A stretch of 64,000 bases of DNA from Halorientalis sp. IM1011 (GCF_001989615.1 NZ_CP019068.1:1-64000), one strand, 5' to 3'; shown: positions 17,948 to 27,189, numbered from the stretch's first letter. Notes: a model not told the origin generated them from the sequence alone. Numbers and translations are program-made.

Positions 17948-19161
17948 TATGCCTCCTCCAGGGCAAGAACTTGGCTACGGTTGGCCAGGTATAGGATCCC
18001 ATCTCCGACGATCGGTGGTGAGAGCGGGACCTCCGATGGATGATACTCAAACTGTTGCTCGCCGGTATTCCTGTCGAACGCTTTCAACGCCCACAGTGAG
18101 TCGACGCAGTAGACACGGTCCTCAGCGACGACAGGTGTTGTCCGCCCATCGAACGGTGCTGTCCACTGTGTTTGCCCAGTTGAGAGGGAGAGTGCATGCA
18201 GTGACTCCTGCTCATCGGCAACAAAGATCGTCCCGTCAGCAACAGCTGGTGTACTGTCAGTCGCATTCCCGTCGAGGGTTCGTTCCCACAGGAGTGCGCC
18301 GTCAGAATGAGCCCGCAACTGGACCGACTCACGCGTTTGAATGACAACACCCTCGTCTGTCGCGACTGGTGGCAAGACCATTTGGTCGCTAATTTCACGA
18401 TGCCAGTGCTGGTCCCCGGTCCTTGCCGAGTACGCTGTTACCTGGTACGGCCAAGCAGTGACAAATACAATTCCGTCGTACACTGCAGGTCTGTTGTACA
18501 TGTTGCTGGAGGCCTCGTCTTTGGGAGAGGATTGCTGCCACTGGATATCTCCACTGTTCGGATTGACCGCAACAAGGTCATTGGTCCCCGGGAGCGCCGA
18601 GTAGATCAACCCATTCGCAGTGATTGGGGTCGCCGCCTCGGTTGGTTCAAAGAATCCGGGCGTCGAAGAGTGTGGTCCCGACCATCGTTGACCGCCGAGT
18701 CTGTGGTCGGTGAAGGGGAGGGCCTGTCCCCCACTGGCATTAAGTCCGTAAATACCAGCGGGGCCAGTTATACCGAGAGTGGCGGTCTGGTAGATCGAGG
18801 TCGACGCAATAGTCGGCGGTGAATGATACGGCCCTGGAACACTGAATTGGCGCTGGCCTGTGTTCTTATCAAGTGCCAGTAGTCCGTTTCCACCGATAAA
18901 AATCGTCTCACCGTGGCGGATTGGCTGGAAGCTTCCCCGGAACCAGTCTGGCGCTTCGTGCTGCCAGGCAACTGCCACGTCATGTTTTGGTCCCGATGCG
19001 TCGGGATTGTATCCAGTGCCGGAGGGGTCATATCTGGCCATGGGCCAGTCGTAGGACGAAGTTGTATCTGATTCTCGCTGTGTGCTAAGAGAGGTCAGGC
19101 CAACTGTCCCGGCTATTCCGATGGCGGATGCACTGAGAAATTGACGTCGTGTGGGGGGCAT
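17947..19161 (-). CDS. Exported PQQ-like beta-propeller protein
   Basis: The protein has 404 residues. The N-terminus MPPTRRQFLSASAIGIAGTV is a twin-arginine (Tat) signal, so it is exported folded. The rest consists of repeats of the PQQ/pyrrolo-quinoline type, each with the ALDxxTGxxxW spacing (ALDKNTGQRQF, AYSARTGDQHW, ALSLSTGQTQW, AFDRNTGEQQF), which predicts a beta-propeller of about seven or eight blades. Such proteins act as extracellular scaffolds or binding proteins; nothing shows an enzyme. It is the first gene of a pair with the frameshifted membrane protein. Confidence 0.85.
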   Translation of the reverse strand: MPPTRRQFLSASAIGIAGTVGLTSLSTQRESDTTSSYDWPMARYDPSGTGYNPDASGPKHDVAVAWQHEAPDWFRGSFQPIRHGETIFIGGNGLLALDKNTGQRQFSVPGPYHSPPTIASTSIYQTATLGITGPAGIYGLNASGGQALPFTDHRLGGQRWSGPHSSTPGFFEPTEAATPITANGLIYSALPGTNDLVAVNPNSGDIQWQQSSPKDEASSNMYNRPAVYDGIVFVTAWPYQVTAYSARTGDQHWHREISDQMVLPPVATDEGVVIQTRESVQLRAHSDGALLWERTLDGNATDSTPAVADGTIFVADEQESLHALSLSTGQTQWTAPFDGRTTPVVAEDRVYCVDSLWALKAFDRNTGEQQFEYHPSEVPLSPPIVGDGILYLANRSQVLALEEA

Positions 19162-19384
19162 CTAGTTACTGGTCTATCACAAACACAATTATTGCTATTG
19201 GTAGTACAGCGAATGGCAGGGCTGCAGATTGTTGTTGCCGGTTTATCCCTGAAGTCCCTCGTAATGAGCATCAGCGTGGAGCCACCACCGTTGACGACTA
19301 CCGGTAATTTCCCGATTTATTGCTGGTTGAGCTGACCATACAATGCAGACAAAGCACTTATCCAGCTGTCCTAATGACAAAGAT

Positions 19385-19834
19385 ATGAACCGGCGGACAC
19401 TCCTTTCTACCATAGGAGCCGGTGTGGTTGCGGTTTCAGGCTGTCTTGATAATCGAACTGCAGGGACAACAACCCCGCTCCAACGAGGAGATATCGACTT
19501 TCCCGATGGACCGAAAGAACGTCCGGAGCGTCCCTCACCAGTCTCCGAAAACACTGTTCGAGAATATGTGAAACGTCACGAGTACCGCTACGTCTACAAC
19601 TCACTGTGGATTGACGAGCATACTGACGTGATTGTTGACTGTCGTGTAGATAGCGTCGAGCAACGACAATGGGGGTACGAGGCTGTCGTTACGTGTACAG
19701 GATACGCGGAGTCTCAGGAAAATCCAACGGCGACGATTGCCCATGCCGACTGGTTCACACAATCGTATCGTTACCGGGTGAGTGAGAACACTACCCAACG
19801 GCTGGAAGCGAAGAACCGCGATCCCGTTTCCTGA
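19385..19834 (+). CDS. Small secreted lipoprotein, unknown function
   Basis: The protein has 149 residues from the ATG at 19385. MNRRTLLSTIGAGVVAVSGC is a Tat-like signal with a lipobox cysteine at residue 20. The mature region contains a basic-aromatic helix (YVKRHEYRYVYNSLW) and a beta-rich part with IVDCRVDSVEQ and VVTCTGYAE, so two cysteines could pair. Charged and aromatic residues suggest an extracellular domain. The earlier in-frame ATG at 19343 would add a polar segment before the signal and is unlikely. Confidence 0.65.
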   Translation: MNRRTLLSTIGAGVVAVSGCLDNRTAGTTTPLQRGDIDFPDGPKERPERPSPVSENTVREYVKRHEYRYVYNSLWIDEHTDVIVDCRVDSVEQRQWGYEAVVTCTGYAESQENPTATIAHADWFTQSYRYRVSENTTQRLEAKNRDPVS

Positions 19835-20014
19835 CTATCACTTGTTCTGACACTTGTGAGTACACGCACTGAGCAGATTTGCGTCCACTTCTCGTATAAT
19901 GGAGTGTTCAGTATAGAGCATGTATTTGTCGGACGTATCAGTTACGAAGAACTGGCCGCAGGTCGGATTTAGTGCAGGGTGTCAGCTGGGACACCGAATG
20001 CTCGGATAACTATT

Positions 20015-20524
20015 TCAGCCATCGGTATCAGCAGAAATCGCGGTTGCGGCGTCCTTACAGGTATCGGAGTTTGTCGTGTACAGTATTGACACATCACCGG
20101 GACGGGACTGGCTGACATCTCCGATGTGGACGTTTAGACCGAGACACGAGGTGGTCTTGTCCTGGAAGTCGAATTTTTCCCACTTCGAGACAGGTTGGCG
20201 ATCCCGCCACGCATACAGGACGGACCCCTCAACCTTGGTCGGGAACCCCTCAAAGGAACCACTGCCTGCCGTTGCGACGTCCGTAGAATCGTCTACTTCT
20301 GGTTTGGCCGCCGCAACGTCCATCTCCGCCGAGTACACTGGTTCCCCTTCGTCGAGTATGAGTACCGAAACTGTGTGTGGCCGAAAGTCAAGATTCGTTA
20401 CACCAATTTCGCCGAGCGTGGGGCTGGGTGTAGAATCTCTATTAAGAACACCACACCCCGCGAGCCCAGCCACGACCGCGCACCCACTTAGTTGGAGGGC
20501 CTGCCGGCGGGTCACATGGACCAT
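20015..20524 (-). CDS. Small secreted lipoprotein, unknown function
   Basis: The protein has 169 residues from the ATG at 20524. The signal (VTRRQALQLSGCAVVAGLAG, then Cys) has twin arginines and a lipobox (LAGC). The mature protein is beta-rich: TNLDFRPHTVSVLILDEGEP, then YSAEMDV, resembling the immunoglobulin-like domain of many haloarchaeal lipoproteins whose ends carry paired cysteines (SCLGLNVHIG and NSDTCKDAA). Function is unknown. The 49-nt dispersed repeat lies about 90 bp upstream, between this gene and the divergent lipoprotein gene at 20736. Confidence 0.65.
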   Translation of the reverse strand: MVHVTRRQALQLSGCAVVAGLAGCGVLNRDSTPSPTLGEIGVTNLDFRPHTVSVLILDEGEPVYSAEMDVAAAKPEVDDSTDVATAGSGSFEGFPTKVEGSVLYAWRDRQPVSKWEKFDFQDKTTSCLGLNVHIGDVSQSRPGDVSILYTTNSDTCKDAATAISADTDG

Positions 20525-20610
20525 ATCCCAGATAACGACAGGACTGTGTTGAAAAGTATGGGTTTTCGGCCAGAACACCCGACAAGTTACTGTAATGAAT
20601 ACGCATACGC

Positions 20611-20659
20611 ACTGAACAGTTAGAGATCGCGTGTGATTACTGCTTGACAGTCGGTCAGT
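20611..20659. repeat. 49-nt dispersed repeat, copy 2
   Basis: It runs from ACTGAACAGTTAGAG to GTCGGTCAGT. Its end and start are imperfect inverted repeats (ACTGAAC and GGTCAGT). It sits in the divergent promoter region between two lipoprotein genes. Confidence 0.6.
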
Positions 20660-20735
20660 GCAGGTGAAGCACAGATTCACTCAGTAGAGAGCAGGCACAG
20701 AAGAGATATACCAATACCGTCGAGAGCTAAACAAC

Positions 20736-21673
20736 ATGTCCCGGCCCTCTCGGAGACAGTTTCTTTCAACCCTCTGTGCAGGCGGTGGCGTCCTCCTCGC
20801 TGGCTGTACGACTGGGTCGAACCAACCGGTCACAGACTTCCCCACAGATACTGCCTCGAACGCGTGCCCACCGTTTGTGGTTCTGAACAGGTTGTCTGCT
20901 ACGAGATGGTCGAAGCCAAGGAGGCACCACTTGTCCTTGTTCCAGAGGCGCAGTCAGTCCAGCCAGGTCAGCCGGCCGACTTCACGCTCAGAAACCAGAG
21001 CAGCCAACGGTTCGATACCAACTTCTATCATTGGCAACTGTACAAGCGCGTTGACGGTGACTGGTACTACATTGCGCCACAGTCCTGGCCGGAACCGCTG
21101 ATGTCGCTGGCGGCCGGTGAAGAACACACCTGGACCCTCTCAGTAGCAACTGGGCGCGTCAGCAATGGCAATCCCATTGACCGGGTTGAGGGAACGAAAT
21201 CGCTCACGATTGCTGGCCTTGGCGGTGGTCACTACGCGTTTGGAATTGACGGCTGGTTCGAAGATGGCTCCCCCAAGGAGAGTATCTCGCTCGCGGCCGG
21301 GTTCGAGTTGAACGCTGACCCACTCCAGGTGACGCCGACGAACGCCATCGCGGAAACAGGATGGGACGACGAGACACTTGTCGCACGTTCGACGCGTGGG
21401 AAGTCTGACGGCGAAAGCAACCAACCTGACACGTTTGTTCTCGAACGGATCGATGGGTCGGAGACCGATGCAACACATGTCATCGCCGAGCAGGTCGTTC
21501 GCAACACCCAGTTACGCGACGCCATCGCATTGAGCCAGAAATACGACGCTGACCGGGTCCGACTGGAGGAGTTTAGCACCTCAGTTCCGCCATTTGGACA
21601 CCAAGATGCTCGCATATACGAATTTCAGGGAGACTACTATCGGGTGACTGTAAGCGAGGGAAGTTCGTCGTAG
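20736..21673 (+). pseudogene. Tat lipoprotein gene with one frameshift
   Basis: The first frame (ATG at 20736) gives a Tat lipoprotein signal MSRPSRRQFLSTLCAGGGVL with lipobox LAGC, then breaks near 20865. The second frame carries on with TVCGSEQVVCYEMVEAKEAP and about 260 more residues to 21673. The mature part contains an Ig-like domain (VQPGQPADFTLRNQS) of the type that describes interaction with water or ligands outside the cell, then a region with SQKYDADRVRLEEFS. A one-base loss joins both parts. It may be a pseudogene or a sequence error; no function is known. Confidence 0.6.
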
Positions 21674-21719
21674 TAGTGGTCATGAATTGTAGATTGCCAC
21701 ACTTAGTACAGGGGACCGG

Positions 21720-22280
21720 CTATTCGCTTCTGAGAGACCGACTATAGAGATACATGGGAAGGCCCACCATCAAACCGACGACGATCTGAGACAGGATATA
21801 GATCAGGGAAAGGCCGGGAATAAATGAATCACTCGCGTAGAGGTTGATGTTGATCATCAGGACAAACACCAGTCCAACGATTACGTTGACCTTCCTCCGT
21901 TGCATACTACTCTCAGCGATCGTGTACGGTGAGAGAAACGCGACGACAAACGAAGCGACTCCATACGGTGCCCAGAGAACAGATGCGAAATCGACGATCG
22001 ACTCTCCATAAAACGAGGCCGCCCACTGAATTGCTTCGAGACTGTACCCGACAACTACCGCCATCAGCGCCACCAACAGTGCGTAGGTGAACGGAATAGC
22101 ATCTCTCGCCCCAAACAGTTCGTACAGGGTGAACATCGCAGCTGTCGTCGCGTAGACCCCACCGATACCGACCGCGAAAATATCCCAGACCACTACGTCT
22201 GGGAAGGCTACAGAAATGGCGATGAGAAGTACGCCCGATCCGAAAACAGCGGCACTTGATCGCTGTGAGGTCCACTCCAT
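21720..22280 (-). CDS. Integral membrane protein, unknown function
   Basis: The protein has 186 residues from the ATG at 22280. About six hydrophobic helices fill most of the protein (AVFGSGVLLIAISVAFP, AVGIGGVYATTAAMFTLYEL, FTYALLVALMAVVVGYSL and others). No catalytic or substrate motif is seen. A TATTTAT box centred at 22314 on the minus strand lies about 34 bp before the ATG, which fixes the start better than the longer frame opening at 22346. It resembles small polytopic proteins in haloarchaeal accessory DNA. Confidence 0.6.
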   Translation of the reverse strand: MEWTSQRSSAAVFGSGVLLIAISVAFPDVVVWDIFAVGIGGVYATTAAMFTLYELFGARDAIPFTYALLVALMAVVVGYSLEAIQWAASFYGESIVDFASVLWAPYGVASFVVAFLSPYTIAESSMQRRKVNVIVGLVFVLMININLYASDSFIPGLSLIYILSQIVVGLMVGLPMYLYSRSLRSE

Positions 22281-22346
22281 CTCAGAGTATTGGACCGTAA
22301 TCCTTGGTTGATAAATACTTTCTGCAGCTAAATGGTTTGCAGGCAC

Positions 22347-22395
22347 ACTTAGTAGTTAGCGATCGTGTTTGATTTCTGGCTGAGGGTCGGTCAGT
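22347..22395. repeat. 49-nt dispersed repeat, copy 3
   Basis: It runs from ACTTAGTAGTTAGCG to GTCGGTCAGT and is the most diverged of the three copies (38 of 49 matches to copy 2). It lies upstream of the membrane protein gene, in a divergent intergenic region. Confidence 0.5.
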
Positions 22396-22522
22396 CTAGG
22401 ACGTCCATTCAATAAACTGGGGGTCGATGCTTTCGGCCACAACGTGATACCGAAGGGCCATAACCTGCTGGCTATGTCATTCGTCGCACAAAACTTTTTG
22501 CTATCGGATTTTCTTTCGAATT

Positions 22523-22933
22523 ATGAGACGAATCAGCAAATCTACAAGCGGGACATTTTGGGGTCTCTTAGCAGTTGTCGTAGGTATCCTCGTAATCGTA
22601 CTGCCGATCCACTTTCTCGGACTGGCATTCTTTGAATCCGGGCCGATTGCAGCCTTCGTAATCATGGTCGAAGTTGTTCTGGGACTTGTCGGACTCGGAA
22701 TAGCTGGCACGGGTATCTATTCGTACCGGACAGGGAATCAATCACCAGCAATAGCAGCAATCGCGATGATTTGCAGCCTCACCATCGTCTTTCGGATCAT
22801 CTGGTATATCGAGATACATCTCTACGGGCTTGTCCCCATCTGGCTCTGGGTCAGTATCGGACTGCTCACCCTAACCGCTTCACTATGGCTCACGTACCAA
22901 TTTACACCTCCTAGAGAGACGACTAGTAGTTGA
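22523..22933 (+). CDS. Four-helix membrane protein, unknown function
   Basis: The protein has 136 residues. Four hydrophobic helices are visible at about 9-35 (TFWGLLAVVVGILVIVLPIH), 40-66, 75-92 and 103-127, with short charged loops. No signal, metal site or enzyme motif is present. It has its own AT-rich upstream region and is followed by about 180 bp before the Fic gene. Confidence 0.5.
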   Translation: MRRISKSTSGTFWGLLAVVVGILVIVLPIHFLGLAFFESGPIAAFVIMVEVVLGLVGLGIAGTGIYSYRTGNQSPAIAAIAMICSLTIVFRIIWYIEIHLYGLVPIWLWVSIGLLTLTASLWLTYQFTPPRETTSS

Positions 22934-23116
22934 ATTTTCTCTCGTTTTGCGGAAGTCTGTGAGCAGGAGTTCCAATCGCAAAACCGGATAAAAAAGTGTC
23001 TCCAAACCTGGCCCAGAGATCCTGAATAGTTGTAACGGTGCAATCGGCCATCCTGCTATTTTGATTTAGTACCAAAAATACCAATAGTGGCGGGCGTATT
23101 CGTAGGGATACCACTA

Positions 23117-24289
23117 ATGGAGCGAGATGACTTCGACGAGGCAGCGCCCGGTGAGATCGTTCCCACGACGACATCGAAGGGGACGTATTCGGCGTTCCGA
23201 CCTGACCCGCTTCCGCCCGCAATCAATACTGAACAGCTCATTACACCGCTGGCAGAAGCGACACAAGCCCTTGGCCGACTCCACGGCATCGGTCCACGTG
23301 TCGGCTCGAGAGAAATCCTTATCGAGCCGTTCATTCGAAAAGAAGCGCTGGAATCCTCCCAAATCGAGGGGACACATGCTACTCTCTCCGATATCTACGC
23401 CTATGAGGCCGGACAGGAAGCTCTTATCGACGAAGACAGACAACAGGGTACCCAAGAAGTTGTGAACTATCTGCACGCTCTGACGCACGGATTGGATGCG
23501 ATCACAGCTGGCGATCCAATCACCGTCGAATTGCTATGCGAGATGCACGACCGGTTGCTTTCGGGTGTCCGTGGAGATGAGGCAGACCCAGGGGAACTCC
23601 GTACGACGCAGAACTTCATCGGCAGTACGCCATACATCCAAGACGCCAGGTACGTCCCGCCACCACCGAACGAAATCCCTGACCTACTCGAAGACTTACT
23701 CGAGTATGCGAACCAAGAGACGAATCTACATCCTCTTCTGCGAATCGGGCTGATCCACTACCAGTTCGAGACGATTCACCCGTTTCTCGATGGGAACGGA
23801 CGACTCGGGCGGCTATTGATCAGTCTCCTCCTGCAACGTGGCGGTCTCTTGCCCGAGCCGTATCTCTACCTGAGTTCCTATTTCAACGCACGCCGGTCAG
23901 AGTACGTTGATCATCTCTTGGCTGTCAGTCAACGCGGTGACTGGGAAGAGTGGCTCCTGTTTTTCCTGCGGGGTGTGCAGTCGCAAGCAGACGAGGCCCA
24001 TCAGCGGGCAAACCTCCTGGTCGACCTTCGTGAGGACTATCAACAGCGCTATCAGAGCGAGCGATCTGAGAATATCCTCGAACTGGTGATGCGGCTCTTC
24101 GAAGATCCGTATCTGGACGTGAATACGGCGGCCGAGTGGTTAGATGTTGAATACAGCACGGCCAACCGACTGATCGGACAGCTCGAAGATGACGGAATAC
24201 TTGAAGAACTCACCGGGAAAGAACGGAATCGGTTCTACCGGGCGAGCGAAGTCTTCCAAATCATCAACAAGCCGATCGACCAACTCTGA
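23117..24289 (+). CDS. Fic-domain protein with N-terminal inhibitory helix and C-terminal winged helix
   Basis: The protein has 390 residues from the ATG at 23117; a GTG at 23087 would add ten residues. The Fic active site is intact: H221 begins HPFLDGNGRLGR, matching HxFx(D/E)GNGRxxR. Residues 80-84 (SQIEG) match the (S/T)xxxE(G/N) inhibitory motif placed before the Fic core, so this is a class II enzyme that blocks its own ATP site. A winged helix follows at about 330-385 (DVNTAAEWLDVEYSTANRLI). Such proteins AMPylate or otherwise modify protein targets and can bind DNA. No separate antitoxin is expected. Confidence 0.88.
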   Translation: MERDDFDEAAPGEIVPTTTSKGTYSAFRPDPLPPAINTEQLITPLAEATQALGRLHGIGPRVGSREILIEPFIRKEALESSQIEGTHATLSDIYAYEAGQEALIDEDRQQGTQEVVNYLHALTHGLDAITAGDPITVELLCEMHDRLLSGVRGDEADPGELRTTQNFIGSTPYIQDARYVPPPPNEIPDLLEDLLEYANQETNLHPLLRIGLIHYQFETIHPFLDGNGRLGRLLISLLLQRGGLLPEPYLYLSSYFNARRSEYVDHLLAVSQRGDWEEWLLFFLRGVQSQADEAHQRANLLVDLREDYQQRYQSERSENILELVMRLFEDPYLDVNTAAEWLDVEYSTANRLIGQLEDDGILEELTGKERNRFYRASEVFQIINKPIDQL

Positions 24290-24318
24290 ACCACTGAGCA
24301 GAGGGGCTTGAGGCATAT

Positions 24319-25251
24319 GCATTGAGATGACCGGTCTCAACTACTGCCGGGCCTTGGAAGTTGAGACTACAGCAGGTATAGCGGGCCTGTAATGCGTGGA
24401 ATCGGCCGAATCGAAAAGGAGAATCCGCTTCAGATCGCTTTCTGAACGACCGTTCCTGTTTTGCAGGCAACTATTCCAGCGGATTTCCGAGAATCTGGAT
24501 AGTGTCGCCACTCAGATGCCGCGCTCCCACGGAGAGAGTCCCGTTACTATCCGATTCCGGTTTCCTTCTTCACCAGCGTCAGCGTGTTGTCGGCTGTCAC
24601 AATGGGCGAGTGTTCGTACTCACCGGTCAACTGTACCTGCACGAGCAAATCAACTGCCCGCCAAATCGAGTACAACAGACAGGCGAACGCGAAATAGAAG
24701 AATCGCAATCCGAAATCCTTCGAGGTTGTCGCGCCCATGAATCGTTTGATCGACTTATAGCCGCTCTCGATCTCCCACCGATACCCGTACTCAGTGAGAT
24801 GCCCGGTTCCCGTATTTGTCATGAACACCGAGTACTGTCGATGATCGGTGTGCTCGGAGTTCTCTTTCCGTCGGTAGATCAGCGTCGTCGAGTGCCACTC
24901 GTTGTCGCCCAAGTGCAATTTTCGATCAGTCTCGTAGCGGTCCTTCCCCCGCTTGAGAAGTCGCTTCGCCTGTGCTTTCTCGCTGGTCTGCATCCGCTTT
25001 GGCACGACGTAGGACAGCCCGCGCTGGCTGAGCATCTCCAGGATGTGCTGGCTGTCGAACTCCCGGTCCATCAGCACGTTATCGACGTGAACAGCCGCCT
25101 CTGCCGAATCCAAGAGGTCCTCGACGATCTCCTTGCGCGTGTCCCCTTTCCGGACTGGGCGTGCATCTAAGACAATTGGGACGGCATTCCCGACCAGCTG
25201 GACCGTCGCCCACTGGTAGGCGTACTCGTCGGTGTTCTCTTTCGTGCCATG
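24319..25251 (-). mobile_element. IS4-type element copy D, 5'-truncated
   Basis: The left terminus (GCATTGAGATGACC) and the conserved block are present, and the transposase runs from its stop at 24547 up to 25251, where similarity stops abruptly within the codons for GTKE. About 235 C-terminal residues remain, including the YREK motif; the N-terminal half and the right end are gone. The break lies directly upstream of the promoter of the ATPase gene at 25351. Confidence 0.82.
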
Positions 25252-25275
25252 AAAACCGCTAAAGCGCGCTCGAAA

Positions 25276-25320
25276 TACGTTAGTCCAAGCTACGTTAGTT
25301 CGAGCTAACTTAGGAAAAGC
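25276..25320. promoter_or_regulatory. Three tandem 15-bp iterons upstream of the DUF234 ATPase gene
   Basis: Units begin at 25276 (TACGTTAGTCCAAGC), 25291 (TACGTTAGTTCGAGC) and 25306 (TAACTTAGGAAAAGC). The first two differ at two positions and the third is degenerate. The TATA-like TTATAC follows at 25322-25327, and the ATG is at 25351. This looks like an operator read by a protein that binds every one and a half helical turns. Confidence 0.6.
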
Positions 25321-25350
25321 GTTATACGTAGCCTCCCCAAAGCAGGGTCA

Positions 25351-26760
25351 ATGACTGGGTTTGTAAACCGGGAGCGAGAATTGGGGCGTCTCGGTACCCT
25401 CTACGAGAGCGATGACGCAACACTGGCCGTGGTGTGGGGACGACGGCGGATGGGAAAAACGACGCTCGCCCTTGAGTCGGTTCGAGACCGCGATGACGCC
25501 GTCTACTACCAGGCGACTCGAGGAACTGCAGACCAACAAATTTCGTCGTTCATCAACGATGCTGCCGAAGTGTATCCAGGAATCACACGGATCCGTGAAG
25601 AGTGGGAGCCGCTCTTCGAATTTCTTGCTGAGCAGAATGCAGTCATCATCATCGATGAATTCCCGTACCTCGTCGAACAGACGGATGCACTCCCATCGAT
25701 ACTCCAGCGTGTCTGGGACCATACCGCTAAAGACACTGCGACAACCTTCGTGCTAACCGGATCCGCTATCGGGATGATGCACGAGTATGCCCTCGACGGA
25801 ACAGCGCCATTGTACGGGCGCGTCGCGAAGAGTCCGAACGGAGAAATCGAAGTTGGCCCGCTCGGATTCGGAGCAGCAATGTCGTTTTTCCCCGCGTATT
25901 CCCCCGTTGAACAGGTAATGACCTACGGTGTCTTCGGTGGGACGCCGGAGTACTTGCGAGCTGTCGAAGACGAAGAGACACTCGAGGAGAATATCACGAA
26001 AACACTGTTACGGCGTGACGGTGGCCTTCACGAAGAGCCCGAAAACGTGCTCCACCGGGAATTGGATGAAGTCGATCGGTATTTTGCGATATTGAAGTCA
26101 CTCGCGGAAGGTAACCGAGCCAAAAACGAAATTGCCCAAGGTGCCGGAATCAGTAACAGTAGTGTCGGCTATTATCTCAACCGGCTGAACGACTTACGTA
26201 TTATCGAGCGGGACTACCCAGTCACCGTTGACCCGGATCGGAGTCGAAAAGGTCGGTATACGATCACAGATCCCTTGTTCCGGTTCTGGTTCAGATTCGT
26301 CTATGGGCGGACAGCGCGGTACGAGGTATATGGTGACGATGCCTACACTGACCTCATTGAGCCAGAACTTCCAGACTTTGTCAGTGGAACATTTGAGCAG
26401 CTGTGTCAGCGCGCTGTCCTGTACGCATTCGGTGATACGTACCGATTTGTGGAGGAACCTGGGAACTGGTGGGATGGGGGCGGAAGCGAGATTGACATCG
26501 TTGCTCCAACAAATGGCGAGACACTCCTCGTTGGTGAGGTAAAGTTCCAACAAGAGGCGGTTGGGTACGAGATCCTCAGTCAACTCGAATCTGAAGCTTC
26601 GAAAGTAGATTGGCAACCAGATGGCGGTGGTGACCCGGAGTACGCGTATGTGCTATTCAGTCGGAGTGGATTCTCATCCGCAGTCAAAGAGGCCGAATCA
26701 GAACGAGATGATCTTCACTTGATCTCGGTCAAGGACGTTGTTGAGTTGATCTCGGGGTAG
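25351..26760 (+). CDS. Archaeal AAA ATPase with C-terminal DUF234 nuclease-like domain
   Basis: The protein has 469 residues. Walker A is at about 31-39 (GRRRMGKTT), and Walker B is in AVIIIDEFPYL at about 95-105. A winged helix follows (AKNEIAQGAGISNSSVGYYL), and the C-terminal DUF234 region carries a PD-(D/E)xK-like arrangement (GSEIDIVAP, then LLVGEVKF). Members of this archaeal ATPase_2/DUF234 family are common on mobile elements, with unsettled roles. The intact nuclease-like acidic residues suggest DNA cleavage or binding (inference). Three 15-bp iterons and a TATA box lie directly before the start; a leaderless mRNA is likely. Confidence 0.85.
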   Translation: MTGFVNRERELGRLGTLYESDDATLAVVWGRRRMGKTTLALESVRDRDDAVYYQATRGTADQQISSFINDAAEVYPGITRIREEWEPLFEFLAEQNAVIIIDEFPYLVEQTDALPSILQRVWDHTAKDTATTFVLTGSAIGMMHEYALDGTAPLYGRVAKSPNGEIEVGPLGFGAAMSFFPAYSPVEQVMTYGVFGGTPEYLRAVEDEETLEENITKTLLRRDGGLHEEPENVLHRELDEVDRYFAILKSLAEGNRAKNEIAQGAGISNSSVGYYLNRLNDLRIIERDYPVTVDPDRSRKGRYTITDPLFRFWFRFVYGRTARYEVYGDDAYTDLIEPELPDFVSGTFEQLCQRAVLYAFGDTYRFVEEPGNWWDGGGSEIDIVAPTNGETLLVGEVKFQQEAVGYEILSQLESEASKVDWQPDGGGDPEYAYVLFSRSGFSSAVKEAESERDDLHLISVKDVVELISG

Positions 26761-26857
26761 CGAGAGAAACTCGTCAGTGTAGTGCGACTCCAGAGCAGCG
26801 ACGTTTCAATTTCATCATCGTCTCCATACTATTATCGAATACGCCAGAATGCCATAT

Positions 26858-27164
26858 GCATTGAGACGATCGGCCTCAACTACCACCGAGCCGGGGAAGT
26901 GGAGACTACAGCGGGTATAGCGGGTCTGTGATGCATAGTTTTGGTCGAATCGGAGAGCGGAAACTGACTCAGGTTGCTCTCCAGACAGCCAATTCTGTTG
27001 AACGTCCAACCATATACGCAAATTTCGGTGACTTTCGAGAGCGTAGCCACTCAGACGAGCGCTATTGCGGGGAGAGTCCCGTTACTATCCGATTCCCGTG
27101 TCCTTCTTCACCAGCGTCAGCGAGTTGTCAACCGTCACGATCGGCGAGTGGTCGTATTCACCGG
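26858..27164 (-). mobile_element. IS4-type element copy E, short left-end remnant
   Basis: The left terminus (GCATTGAGACGATC), the GAGACTACAGCGGGTATAGC block and about the last 25 transposase codons remain. Similarity ends at GTATTCACCGGA near 27164. About 45 bp to the left also resemble the DNA left of copy B, so the pair may share a longer duplicated segment. This remnant marks the right edge of the accessory region beside proA. Confidence 0.72.
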
Positions 27165-27189
27165 AACGGTAACTCAACCGCGATTCTGG

